Positions 17,670-26,072 of a stretch of DNA of 64,000 bases are shown here, piece by piece. The notes under the pieces are model-generated. The model was not told the DNA's origin, searched no databases, and was given only the letters and a program-made list of their open reading frames with translations. The stretch's first letter is position 1. The number at the start of each line of letters is the position of its first letter. The position numbers and the translations under genes are program-made. The DNA comes from JAJXWB01 sp964634325 (GTDB lineage Bacteria; Pseudomonadota; Alphaproteobacteria; Rhizobiales; Beijerinckiaceae), in assembly GCA_964634325.1 (NCBI GenBank), contig CAZWJF010000007.1, positions 107,675-171,674 of the forward strand. The letters are read 5' to 3'.

Positions 17670-17695
17670 CCGGCCGCCCTTCGCAGGGCGGCCGG
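17670..17695 (-). terminator. 11-bp perfect GC stem-loop after doxX
   Basis: CCGGCCGCCCT (17670-17680), loop TCGC, exact complement 17685-17695. It lies just after the DoxX stop codon on the minus strand. No T tract follows, so its role as a terminator is uncertain; a second smaller hairpin (about 17651-17666) follows it. Confidence 0.45.
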
Positions 17696-17705
17696 CCGCG
17701 TGACG

Positions 17706-18146
17706 TCAGGCCGTCTCATTCCATGCGTTGTAAGAGATGGCGAGCGAGATGATCGCCCACATCACGAGATATTCGACGCCGCCGAGGTTCCAGAGCCAGC
17801 CCACGCCCTTGGTGGCGAAGACAGCATAGGCCGCGACGGCCATGCAGCCAGCCGACATGATCCCTGTCCAGCGCAGGTAGAGGCCGAAGAGCAGGCTGAC
17901 GCCGGCGATCGTCTCCACGACCAAGGCCAGTCCGACGAAAAACGGCGCCGGAACAAGCCCGGCCTTCGCGAAGAAGGCGAGCGCGCCGCTCATGCCGAAC
18001 AGCTTGAACAGAATATGCGGCGCGTAGAACAGGCCTGCGACGATCCGGATCACGTTGAGCGGCTGCGTGAGGTCGAAGGCCTTCGGCGCGACGGCCGGTC
18101 CGAGCAGGGCCCGCAGGCTGGAAGAAGAAGCTGTTGCCGATGTCAT
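17706..18146 (-). CDS. DoxX-family membrane protein
   Basis: A 146-residue protein with four membrane helices in the DoxX pattern (NVIRIVAGLFYAPHILFKL, then ALAFFAKAGLVPAPFFVGLA). I start it at the ATG at 18146 because GAAAGGACATCGTC precedes it; the longer frame only adds eight residues made of that site. Members of this family occur in respiratory or redox-linked membrane complexes, but no firm role is known here. The next gene on this strand upstream is truA's neighbour group, 120 bp away. Confidence 0.85.
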   Translation of the reverse strand: MTSATASSSSLRALLGPAVAPKAFDLTQPLNVIRIVAGLFYAPHILFKLFGMSGALAFFAKAGLVPAPFFVGLALVVETIAGVSLLFGLYLRWTGIMSAGCMAVAAYAVFATKGVGWLWNLGGVEYLVMWAIISLAISYNAWNETA

Positions 18147-18266
18147 GACGATGTCCTTTCGATTAGACATGCGCCATGATGTTCAGTGCAGAGAGCATTG
18201 CGATTTGCGCAGCGTCAACTCGGCGGTGATCTGACGCAACAGCGGCTTTGCCTCGACGCAAGCGCG

Positions 18267-19004
18267 TCAATATTCGACCCGCATCAAGAACAGTCCATCG
18301 GGGGGCGCGACGGCTCCGCAACGCGCGCGATCGCGCGCCTCCAGAGCGGCTTTGAGATCGTCGCTGGTCCACTTGCCCGACCCGACGTGCTCCAGCGAAC
18401 CGACCATGGAGCGCACCTGCCTGTGCAGGAAGGAGAGCGCCGACGCGCGAATTTCGATCGCATCGCCCTCGCGCGCCACATCGAGGCGCTCCAGTGTCCG
18501 CAGCGGCGAATTCGCCTGGCATTCGGCGGCGCGAAAGGTCGTGAAATCATGGCGGCCGACCAGAACCTGCGCCGCCGAATGCATGGCGGCTGCGTCGAGC
18601 CGTCGCGCGACGTGCCAGACATAGCCGCGCTCATGCGTCGGCGGCGCGCGCCGGTTGAGGATGCGATAGAGGTAGTGACGTCTGGTCGCCGAAAACCGCG
18701 CCTCGAAAGTCTCTCCCACGCGTTCGGCTTCGACGACGGCGATCGGAAACAGCCGCAGATGGGCATTCAGGGCCTCGCGCAGGCGGTCGCCGCGCCAGTC
18801 TTTATCGAGATCGACATGGACGACTTGCCCCTTGGCGTGCACGCCCGCGTCGGTGCGGCCGGCCGCCTGGATGGGCGCAGACGCGCCGGTCAGGTTTTCG
18901 ATCGCGCTTTCGATCGCTTCCTGCACGGAGAGGCCGTTCGCCTGCCTCTGCCAGCCGACGAACGGGCGCCCGTCATATTCGACGGTGAGTTTGTAGCGGG
19001 GCAT
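18267..19004 (-). CDS. truA: tRNA pseudouridine(38-40) synthase TruA
   Basis: A 245-residue enzyme that converts uridines 38-40 of the tRNA anticodon stem to pseudouridine. The catalytic Asp is in AAGRTDAGVHAKGQVVH near residue 50; the N-terminus YKLTVEYDGRPFVGWQRQ and the C-terminal FLHRQVRSMVGSL are typical. The ATG at 19004 overlaps the fmt stop codon as ATGA. It is the last gene of def-fmt-truA. Confidence 0.96.
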   Translation of the reverse strand: MPRYKLTVEYDGRPFVGWQRQANGLSVQEAIESAIENLTGASAPIQAAGRTDAGVHAKGQVVHVDLDKDWRGDRLREALNAHLRLFPIAVVEAERVGETFEARFSATRRHYLYRILNRRAPPTHERGYVWHVARRLDAAAMHSAAQVLVGRHDFTTFRAAECQANSPLRTLERLDVAREGDAIEIRASALSFLHRQVRSMVGSLEHVGSGKWTSDDLKAALEARDRARCGAVAPPDGLFLMRVEY

Positions 19005-19927
19005 CAGCCGAGTTTCGCGCCGATGGCGAGCCGCGCGCCGCGTGCGAAATCGGCGAAGCTCATCGGCGACTTGCCGCCGCGCTGGACTTGCGTCAACTCG
19101 ACCGCGCCGTCGCCGCATGCGACGATTCCCTCGCCGATCAGCGTGCCCGGCGCGCCGTCGCCGTGCGCCAGGCGGGTCCGCAAGACCTTGATCCGCTCGG
19201 AGCCGCGCCCGAAATCGGCCTCGAACCAGGCGCCCGGAAACGGCGACAATCCGCGCACGAGATTGTGCACGTCGCGCGCCGGTTTTGAAAAATCGAGTCG
19301 CGCCTCGGCCTTGTCGATCTTGGCGGCGTAGGTGACTCCATTTTCCGCCTGCGGCCGAAACGTCAGCGAGCCGCGCGAGATCGCCGCGAGCGCCCGAACC
19401 ATCAGGTCCGCGCCGACCTTCATCAGCGCATCGTGCAATTCGCCGGCCGTCATGTCAGGGCCGATGGCGACCTTCTCGACCATCCCGACAGGGCCCGTAT
19501 CGAGCCCTTCGTCCATCCGCATCGCCATCACGCCGGTTTCCGCGTCCCCGGCCATGATCGCGCGCTGGATCGGCGCGGCGCCCCGCCAGCGCGGCAGCAG
19601 CGAGGCGTGGAGGTTGAAGCAGCCGTATTTCGGCGCATCGAGGATGGGTTTGGGCAGGATCAGGCCATAGGCGACCACGACGGCGCAATCGGCGTCCAAC
19701 GCGGCGAACTCGGCCTGGGCCTCGACATTCCGCAGGCTCTTTGGCGTCCGCACGGGAATGTCGAAACTCTCCGCGACTTTGTGCACGGGAGAGGGGCGCA
19801 GCTCCATGCCGCGTCCGGCCGGCTGCGGCGCGCGCGTGTAGACGCAGACGACCTCATGTCCCTGACCGATGATTTCGGTCAGAACAGGGACGGAGAAATC
19901 CGGCGTGCCCATGAAGACGACGCGCAT
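19004..19927 (-). CDS. fmt: Methionyl-tRNA formyltransferase
   Basis: A 307-residue cytosolic enzyme that formylates initiator Met-tRNA using 10-formyltetrahydrofolate. It begins MRVVFMGTPDFSVPVL and has the catalytic region NLHASLLPRWRGAAPIQRAI (Asn and His), then DEGLDTGPVG, followed by the C-terminal tRNA-binding domain (about 205-305). It lies 10 bp after def and overlaps truA, the common alphaproteobacterial order. Confidence 0.97.
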   Translation of the reverse strand: MRVVFMGTPDFSVPVLTEIIGQGHEVVCVYTRAPQPAGRGMELRPSPVHKVAESFDIPVRTPKSLRNVEAQAEFAALDADCAVVVAYGLILPKPILDAPKYGCFNLHASLLPRWRGAAPIQRAIMAGDAETGVMAMRMDEGLDTGPVGMVEKVAIGPDMTAGELHDALMKVGADLMVRALAAISRGSLTFRPQAENGVTYAAKIDKAEARLDFSKPARDVHNLVRGLSPFPGAWFEADFGRGSERIKVLRTRLAHGDGAPGTLIGEGIVACGDGAVELTQVQRGGKSPMSFADFARGARLAIGAKLG

Positions 19928-19937
19928 CGGCGTCGCC

Positions 19938-20489
19938 TCACAGCTCGCGGGAATCGTGGGCGGGGTGGCCGGGCTCGTTGGCGGCGCGCCGCGCGGCCTT
20001 CTCGAATTTCTTCCAGGCGCGTTCGCGTTTCAGGCGCGACAGGTAGTCGATGAACAGTACGCCGTTGAGATGGTCGATCTCGTGCTGAAGCGCGGTCGCG
20101 AGCAGACCGTCCGCCTCGATTTCGTTTTCGCGCCCCTCGCGGTCGAGGTATCGCGCCTTGACGCGCGACGGCCGCTCGACGTCCTCGTAATATTCGGGAA
20201 TCGACAGGCAGCCTTCCTGATAGACGCGCTTCTCTTCGGACGACCACACGATCTCCGGATTGACGAAGCACATCGGCTTGCGGTCTTCGCCTTCCTTGGA
20301 TGTGTCGATAACTACGACGCGCTGGGGTACGGCGATCTGGATCGCCGCAAGCCCGATGCCGGGCGCGTCGTACATGGTCTCCAGCATGTCGTCCATCAAG
20401 CGGCGAACGTCGTCGTCGACGCGTTCGATCGGCTTCGAAACGAGACGCAGGCGATTGTCGGGAATGCAGATAATTGGTCGTAGAGCCAT
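19938..20489 (-). CDS. def: Peptide deformylase
   Basis: A 183-residue metalloenzyme that removes the N-formyl group from new proteins. All three motifs are present: GIGLAAIQ, EGCLSIP and QHEIDH, giving the Cys and two His metal ligands and the catalytic Glu. First gene of the def-fmt-truA operon. It diverges from ribA. Confidence 0.97.
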   Translation of the reverse strand: MALRPIICIPDNRLRLVSKPIERVDDDVRRLMDDMLETMYDAPGIGLAAIQIAVPQRVVVIDTSKEGEDRKPMCFVNPEIVWSSEEKRVYQEGCLSIPEYYEDVERPSRVKARYLDREGRENEIEADGLLATALQHEIDHLNGVLFIDYLSRLKRERAWKKFEKAARRAANEPGHPAHDSREL

Positions 20490-20653
20490 AATTGTCAGAT
20501 AAGCGCAGCGGCCAATGCGGTCAAATGCGCAAGTGGCTTCCCGCGCGCCTTTGCGCTATTGCCGGCGCGGAAGCGCATATTGGACTGTGGCCACCGGGGG
20601 GCGACGGTCTATATATTGGGCATCGCTTCGCCCGACCGGGCCGCCGCAGCGGA

Positions 20654-21793
20654 ATGGTCGATGTTGGAATGGGAATGGGTATCGATCAATTGCTGGGCGG
20701 CGTTCCGCGCGAGCAACTCGCAGTGGAACGGGCCATCGCGGAATTCAGGGCTGGCCGGCCGGTTCTCGTCGAGGGCGCGGCGGGAGATTTGCTTGCAGCG
20801 CCGGTGGAAGGGCTGGATGCGCGCGGCGCCGTGGCCCTGCAGGGTCTGGCAGGGTCGTCGGCGCGGCTCGTGCTCGCCGGCCCGCGCCTGCATCGCCTCG
20901 GCGCGCTGGACCGCGCCCATGCCGCGATCGCTTTGTCGGCGATCGATCTGCAACGTATCGCCAAGCTTGTGCTGGACGACGGCGCAGCGCTGGACGCCGA
21001 TCTCCTGACGCTCGCGCCGGGCGAGGAAATGGGGCTGCGGCTCGCGCACCTGGCCGCCCTTCTGCCGGCGCTCGTCGTCGTTCCTCTCGACAGGGGCGCG
21101 CTCGCCGATGCGCCCGTCGTGCGCGTTCCGGTCGCTGCGATTTCCGCCTATCCAGCGCAGCGGGTCGCCGGTCTGCACATCGTTTCCCGCGCTACTGTGC
21201 CGCTCGAAGGCGCGCCGGACTCGGAATTCGTGATCTTTCGCGGCGGGGAAGGACTGCGCGACCATGCGGCCGTCATCGTCGGCCGTCCGGATTTGTCGCA
21301 ACCGGTCGCGGTCCGGTTGCATTCCGCCTGCCTGACCGGCGATCTCTTCGGTTCGCTGAAATGCGATTGCGGCGATCAGCTGCGCATGACCGCGCGACAC
21401 ATGTCCGAGAGCGGCGGCGGGATCATTCTCTACCTCGACCAGGAGGGCCGCGGAAACGGTCTGGCCTCCAAGATCAAGGCCTATCGACTGCAGGCCGACG
21501 GTCTCGACACGTATGACGCCGACGAGGCGCTTGGTTTCGACCACGATCAGCGCGGTTTCGCCTTTGCAGCCGACATGCTCAAGCAGCTCGGCGTGTCGCG
21601 CGTGAAAATCCTGACGAACAATCCAGTCAAGATCGCCGCGCTCGAGGCGGCGGGTCTCGAAGTCGTCGCGCAGCAGCGCGTTCACGGACGCCCGACGCCA
21701 CAGAACGTCGGCTATCTCGCCGCCAAGCGCGACCGCGCCGGCCATTCCATCGATGCCGAACTCGAAGCCCCCGCGGCCACCGGCCGCCCCTGA
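20654..21793 (+). CDS. ribA: GTP cyclohydrolase II with degenerate RibB-like N-terminal half
   Basis: About 379 residues. The C-terminal half is a full GTP cyclohydrolase II: SACLTGDLFGSLKCDCGDQL supplies the three zinc cysteines, DQEGRGNGL is the GTP-binding and catalytic segment, and NNPVKIAAL is conserved. It makes the pyrimidine precursor for riboflavin. The N-terminal half (VERAIAEFRAGRPVLVEG) resembles the start of DHBP synthase but lacks the acidic ENEGD loop, so that activity is probably lost. I choose the ATG at 20654; later in-frame ATGs and a much longer upstream frame exist, so the start is uncertain. Its 3' end overlaps the next gene by 41 bp. Confidence 0.9.
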   Translation: MVDVGMGMGIDQLLGGVPREQLAVERAIAEFRAGRPVLVEGAAGDLLAAPVEGLDARGAVALQGLAGSSARLVLAGPRLHRLGALDRAHAAIALSAIDLQRIAKLVLDDGAALDADLLTLAPGEEMGLRLAHLAALLPALVVVPLDRGALADAPVVRVPVAAISAYPAQRVAGLHIVSRATVPLEGAPDSEFVIFRGGEGLRDHAAVIVGRPDLSQPVAVRLHSACLTGDLFGSLKCDCGDQLRMTARHMSESGGGIILYLDQEGRGNGLASKIKAYRLQADGLDTYDADEALGFDHDQRGFAFAADMLKQLGVSRVKILTNNPVKIAALEAAGLEVVAQQRVHGRPTPQNVGYLAAKRDRAGHSIDAELEAPAATGRP

Positions 21794-24080
21794 GGGCGCG
21801 AGGCGCGGCGGCTATCTCTTCGCCGGACTCGTCTTCGCGCTCGTCTGGCTCGTCCTGTGCTGGCCCTGGCTGTCAGGACGCGTCGTCATTCCTTGGGACG
21901 CCAAGGCGCATTTCTATCCGCAGTTCGTTTTCCTCGCGCGCTCGCTGGCGACCGGGCAAAGTCCGTTCTGGACGCCAAACGTCTTCGACGGTTGGCCGCA
22001 GATCGCCGACCCGCAATCGCTGATCTTTGCGCCCCTGTACCTGATCGCGGCGCTGTTCGGTCCGAACCCGTCGTTCGAACTTGCCGACGGCGTCCTGTTC
22101 GCCACGCTGGCGCTCGGCGCGCTCGGCGTCTTCCTCTACGCGCGCGACCGGGGATGGCGGGCGGAGGGCGCGCTGGTCGCCGCAATCGTCTTCGCCTTCG
22201 GCGGATCGGCCGCATGGCGCGTTCAGCACGTCGGCCAGGTGATGAGCCTTGCCTGGTTTCCGCTGGCCCTGTTCGCCCTGTCGCGCGGGCTCGATCGCGG
22301 CTCCGCCGCATGGGGCGCGGCGGCCGGCCTTTTCGCCGGCTTCATGGTGGCGGGCCGCGATCAGGTCGCCTGGCTCCAGACTCTGCTGCTCGCCGCTTTC
22401 GTCGTCCATCGCCTTTTCGAGAGAGGCGCGGTTGCGGTCAACGCCCGCCGCTTCGTCGCGCCGCTGGTCGGCGGCTTCGTGGCCGGGCTCGTCGTCGCCG
22501 GCCTGCCGGTCGCTCTCTCCGCTGCGCTGGCGGCGGCGTCCAACCGGCCGGAGCTCGTCTTCAGCGAGGTCGTGAAGGGATCGCTCCATCCCGTCTCGTT
22601 CCTGAGCTTCGTCGCGCCGAACCTGTTCGGCGTCGACGGACCGCTCGCCGATTTCTGGGGGCCGCCTTCGCCCGCCTGGGGGCCGACCGATCTGTTCCTC
22701 GCCCGCAACATGGGCGACGTCTACATGGGCGCGCTCGCCCTGGTCGCCTTGCTGGCGGCAGGCGTCCCTCTGCGCCGCGGCGATCGCGACGCGCGGTTCC
22801 TCGGGCTGATGGCGGTCATTCTCGCTCTCTACGCGGTCGGCCGCTACACGCCGGCCTTCGCCGTTCTGTTCCACCTTCCCGGCGCCGATCTCTGGCGGCG
22901 TCCGGCCGACGCAACGTTCCCGCTCGGCGCTGTTCTGGCCTATCTCGGCGGTTATTCCGTCCACCGCCTGTCGTCCGGCGAGGCGCGTTGGCTGTCCTCG
23001 AGGACGGCGGTCGCCGTCGTGGCGCTGTTCCTCGCCTGCCTCGGCGTTGCGGTCTGGAAAGATCGCCTGACGCAGGCGGCGGGGCCGATGCTGATGGCGG
23101 CGCTGGCGATTTCCGCAGCGGTCGCTTTGCTCGGCTGGATTTCCCGGCGGCCCGGAGCGCGTCCCCAACTGGCGCTCGCGCTGATCGGCCTCTTCTGCGC
23201 CGTGGACCTCGGGCTCGGCAACGGGCCGAACGAGTCGACCGCCCTTCCGCCGGCGAAATTCGACATGCTGCGGCCTGGGACCGACAACGCGACGATCCGG
23301 TTGCTGCGGGACAAGCTCGCCGCCGGCGCCGCGCCCGATCGGCGCGACCGGATCGAACTCGCCGGCATCGGCTTCGACTGGCCGAACGCCTCTCTGTCGC
23401 ACGATTTCGACCACAGCCTCGGCTACAATCCGTTGCGGCTCGCCTTGTTCGAGCGTTTCACCGCCGCCGAGGACACGGTCGGCCTGCCCGAGCAGCGGAC
23501 GTTTTCGAAGGCGTTCCCGTCTTATCGGTCGATCGCAGCCGATCTGACGGGCCTGCGCTACATCGCGACCGGCGTTCCCATCGAGCGGATCGACCCGAGA
23601 TTGAAGCCCGGCGATCTTCAATTCGTCGCGCGCACCGCCGACGCCTGGGTCTATGAAAATCCGCGCGCCTTTCCGCGCGTCTTCGTCGCGACCGCCGCGC
23701 AACGAGCCGATTTCGACGCGATCATGCGGACCGGCGTCTGGCCCGACGTCGATTACCGAACGACCGTCTTGCTGGCGCAGGGCGGCGACCAAACGTCGCG
23801 GCGACCCGGATCGGCGCGCATCCTGACTTACGAAAACTCCAGGATAGAGATCGAGGCCGAAGCGCCCGACGGCGGCTGGCTGGTGCTGACGGATATCTGG
23901 CATCCGTGGTGGGAATGCAGGGTCGACGGGGTCTCCACAGTCATTGAGCAGGCCGACGTCGCCTTCCGGGCCATACCGGTAAAGCCGGGCCGCCACCGGC
24001 TGAGTTTCCGCTTCCGCCCGCTCGACGGACTCTGGCGCCAGATCGGCGCGGCCCTTGCGCCCGCCCGGGGCAACCCCTAA
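21753..24080 (+). CDS. Large YfhO-like membrane glycosyltransferase-type protein
   Basis: A 775-residue polytopic inner-membrane protein with about 12 helices in the first 500 residues and a soluble C-terminal domain. After helix 1 comes WDAKAHFYPQFVFLARSL, and later PNVFDGWPQIADPQSLIFAP, which resemble the first loop of GT-C-fold proteins such as YfhO, where an Asp serves as catalytic base. The C-terminus (YENPRAFPRVFV, GGWLVLTDIWHPWW, FRAIPVKPGRHRLSF) is typical of YfhO. YfhO homologues glycosylate surface polymers from polyprenyl-linked sugars; the acceptor here is unknown. It begins inside ribA and is followed at 26 bp by a flippase-like gene. Confidence 0.8.
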   Translation: MPNSKPPRPPAAPEGARRGGYLFAGLVFALVWLVLCWPWLSGRVVIPWDAKAHFYPQFVFLARSLATGQSPFWTPNVFDGWPQIADPQSLIFAPLYLIAALFGPNPSFELADGVLFATLALGALGVFLYARDRGWRAEGALVAAIVFAFGGSAAWRVQHVGQVMSLAWFPLALFALSRGLDRGSAAWGAAAGLFAGFMVAGRDQVAWLQTLLLAAFVVHRLFERGAVAVNARRFVAPLVGGFVAGLVVAGLPVALSAALAAASNRPELVFSEVVKGSLHPVSFLSFVAPNLFGVDGPLADFWGPPSPAWGPTDLFLARNMGDVYMGALALVALLAAGVPLRRGDRDARFLGLMAVILALYAVGRYTPAFAVLFHLPGADLWRRPADATFPLGAVLAYLGGYSVHRLSSGEARWLSSRTAVAVVALFLACLGVAVWKDRLTQAAGPMLMAALAISAAVALLGWISRRPGARPQLALALIGLFCAVDLGLGNGPNESTALPPAKFDMLRPGTDNATIRLLRDKLAAGAAPDRRDRIELAGIGFDWPNASLSHDFDHSLGYNPLRLALFERFTAAEDTVGLPEQRTFSKAFPSYRSIAADLTGLRYIATGVPIERIDPRLKPGDLQFVARTADAWVYENPRAFPRVFVATAAQRADFDAIMRTGVWPDVDYRTTVLLAQGGDQTSRRPGSARILTYENSRIEIEAEAPDGGWLVLTDIWHPWWECRVDGVSTVIEQADVAFRAIPVKPGRHRLSFRFRPLDGLWRQIGAALAPARGNP

Positions 24081-24106
24081 ATCGCCTCAACCTGCGCCGC
24101 GTCGCC

Positions 24107-25237
24107 ATGCCTTCGCCGGCTTTTGCAACCACCAGTGAAGGCATGAGAGAGGACGAGGACGCTGTGGCCGACAAAACCCCCGACACGAACGGGGAGGCGT
24201 TGGTCTTTGGCGAGCGTCCGTGGAGCGAGCGACGCGCCTTCGTCGCCAGCCGCAGAAAACTGTTCGACCGCAAGCATCTCGGACGCTCCGTCGGCGCGAT
24301 CCTGTCGATCGGCATCTTCGTTCTGGCGGTCTTCGTTCTCGCCCGCGTCCTCGCCAATCTCGATTGGGCCGCCCTGCGCGCCGCCATCGCCGCCACCAGC
24401 GCGGAGCAGATCGCCGGCGCGAGCGTTCTGGCGGCGATCTCGTATCTCGCGCTGACCGGCTACGACGCGCTGGCGCTGCGCCAGATTCGCGCGCATGTGC
24501 CTTATCGCGTCACGGCGCTCGGGTCTTTCACCAGCTACGCGATCTCGTTCACGCTCGGCTTTCCGCTGATTACGGGCGGCGCCGTGCGCTACTGGATTTA
24601 CTCGCGCGCCGGCCTTTCGGCGGGCAAGGTCGCCAGCCTCACTGTGGTGGCGGGCGTGACCTTCTGGCTGGGCATGGCGTTCGTGGTCGGCGTAAGCCTG
24701 GTCGCCCGCGCCGACGCGCTCTCCTATATCGATCTCCTGCCCTGGCAGATGAACGCGGCGATCGGCGTGGGCGTCTTGCTGGCGATTTCCGCCTATGTCG
24801 GCTGGGTGGCGCTCGCCCCGCGACGTGTGCGCGTCCAGGGATTTCGTCTTCACCTCCCCGGCCCGCTGGTGACGCTCGGCCAGATGGCGCTGGGGGTGAC
24901 CGACCTCTGCGCGGCGGCCGGCGTTTTGTACGTGCTCCTGCCGCATCAGAGCGCGATCGACTTTCCGACCTTCGCGGCGACTTACGTCTTCGGCTGCATC
25001 CTCGGCATCGCCAGTCACGCGCCCGGCGGCATCGGCGTGTTCGAGGCGACGATGCTGAAATTCGTGCCGTCGCCGAGCGAAGCGGCGATGATCGCCTCGC
25101 TGCTGCTGTTCCGCATCATCTACTATCTGGCGCCCTTCGTTTTCGCTCTGGCGCTGCTCGGCGCCAACGAAGGCATGCGCCGCTGGAACGCCTTGCGCCG
25201 CGCGATGGAAGCCGAGCAGGCGACTGACGAAGACTAG
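24107..25237 (+). CDS. Lysylphosphatidylglycerol-synthase-type transmembrane (flippase domain) protein
   Basis: A 376-residue protein with a charged N-terminus of about 60 residues and eight or so membrane helices. The segments TSYAISFTLGFPLITGGAVRYW and FGCILGIASHAPGGIGVFEA are signatures of the UPF0104/MprF N-terminal domain. It lacks the soluble MprF aminoacyl-transfer domain, so it is more like a lipid or polyprenyl-phosphate-sugar translocator. The ATG at 24107 has no clear ribosome-binding site; an ATG at 24143 and a GTG about 20 bases later, preceded by GAGAGGACGAGGAC, are alternatives. Probably in one operon with the YfhO-like gene. Confidence 0.82.
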   Translation: MPSPAFATTSEGMREDEDAVADKTPDTNGEALVFGERPWSERRAFVASRRKLFDRKHLGRSVGAILSIGIFVLAVFVLARVLANLDWAALRAAIAATSAEQIAGASVLAAISYLALTGYDALALRQIRAHVPYRVTALGSFTSYAISFTLGFPLITGGAVRYWIYSRAGLSAGKVASLTVVAGVTFWLGMAFVVGVSLVARADALSYIDLLPWQMNAAIGVGVLLAISAYVGWVALAPRRVRVQGFRLHLPGPLVTLGQMALGVTDLCAAAGVLYVLLPHQSAIDFPTFAATYVFGCILGIASHAPGGIGVFEATMLKFVPSPSEAAMIASLLLFRIIYYLAPFVFALALLGANEGMRRWNALRRAMEAEQATDED

Positions 25238-25412
25238 GGTCTCTTTCGCCGCGACGCGGACAGACGCCGGTCGCACGAACGACGGCTATCGACCGATTGT
25301 GGACCCGTTGTGGAGGCCGCCAGCCGATGTCACGTCCGCAGTATTCTTGGTCGTCCGCATATTGTCGTGGCGTTCTCGTTCATCCGGCCGTTCTATCTGT
25401 TAGCTTCGCGTG

Positions 25413-26072
25413 ATGAGAATCTTGCTCATCGAAGATGACGTCATGCTGGGCGGTGCGCTCAAGACCGCGCTGGCCGGAGAAGGTTTATCGATCGACTGGG
25501 TTCGCGATGGCGCTCACGCCGAAGCGGCCTTGCGAGACGAGGGATATTCGGTCGTTCTGCTCGACCTCGGCCTGCCGGACGTGGACGGTCTTGCGCTTCT
25601 CAAAACCGCCCGGGGCAGGGGCAGCCACGCGCCCGTCCTCATCATCACCGCGCGGGACGCGCTCGACGACCGCATCGCCGGGCTCGATCTCGGCGCCGAC
25701 GACTATCTCGTCAAACCGTTCGAGACGCGGGAGCTTCTGGCGCGCATGCGCGCGCTCGTGCGCCGCCGCGCGGGGCGCGCGACCTCGATACTGATGGCGG
25801 GGGCGACCGAACTCGACGCGGAGAGCCATGAATTGACGCATGCCGGACAGGCCGCGGTGCTGCCGGCCAGGGAATATGCCGTCATGCACGCGCTGATGGA
25901 GCGGCCCGGGCGCATCCTCTCGCGGGCGCAGATCGAGGAGCGCATCTACGGCTGGGGCGAGGAGGTCGAAAGCAACGCCGTCGACGTGCTGATCCATTCC
26001 ATCCGTCGAAAGTTCGGCAAGAACATCATCCTCAACGTGCGCGGCGCCGGATGGATGGTCGCGAAGTCATGA
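25413..26072 (+). CDS. OmpR-family response regulator (QseB/TctD-like)
   Basis: A 219-residue regulator. The receiver domain (1-115) has the acidic pair in LLIEDDVML, phospho-Asp in VVLLDLGLPDVDG, the Thr in LIITARDA and Lys in DDYLVKPFE. The C-terminal winged helix (about 125-218) ends in FGKNIILNVRGAGWMV, as in OmpR/PhoB proteins. An in-frame GTG lies directly before the chosen ATG. It overlaps its kinase gene by 4 bp (ATGA) and heads a locus with PepSY and DUF347 genes. Confidence 0.92.
   Translation: MRILLIEDDVMLGGALKTALAGEGLSIDWVRDGAHAEAALRDEGYSVVLLDLGLPDVDGLALLKTARGRGSHAPVLIITARDALDDRIAGLDLGADDYLVKPFETRELLARMRALVRRRAGRATSILMAGATELDAESHELTHAGQAAVLPAREYAVMHALMERPGRILSRAQIEERIYGWGEEVESNAVDVLIHSIRRKFGKNIILNVRGAGWMVAKS

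Noticed and set aside
20490..20653. Possible FMN riboswitch upstream of ribA
   Set aside because: None of the conserved RFN blocks (such as AGGGGC followed by GAGTCC-type elements) could be seen on the plus strand.
21873..23996. A 707-residue open frame antisense to the YfhO-like gene
   Set aside because: Shadow composition and full overlap with a convincing membrane-protein gene.
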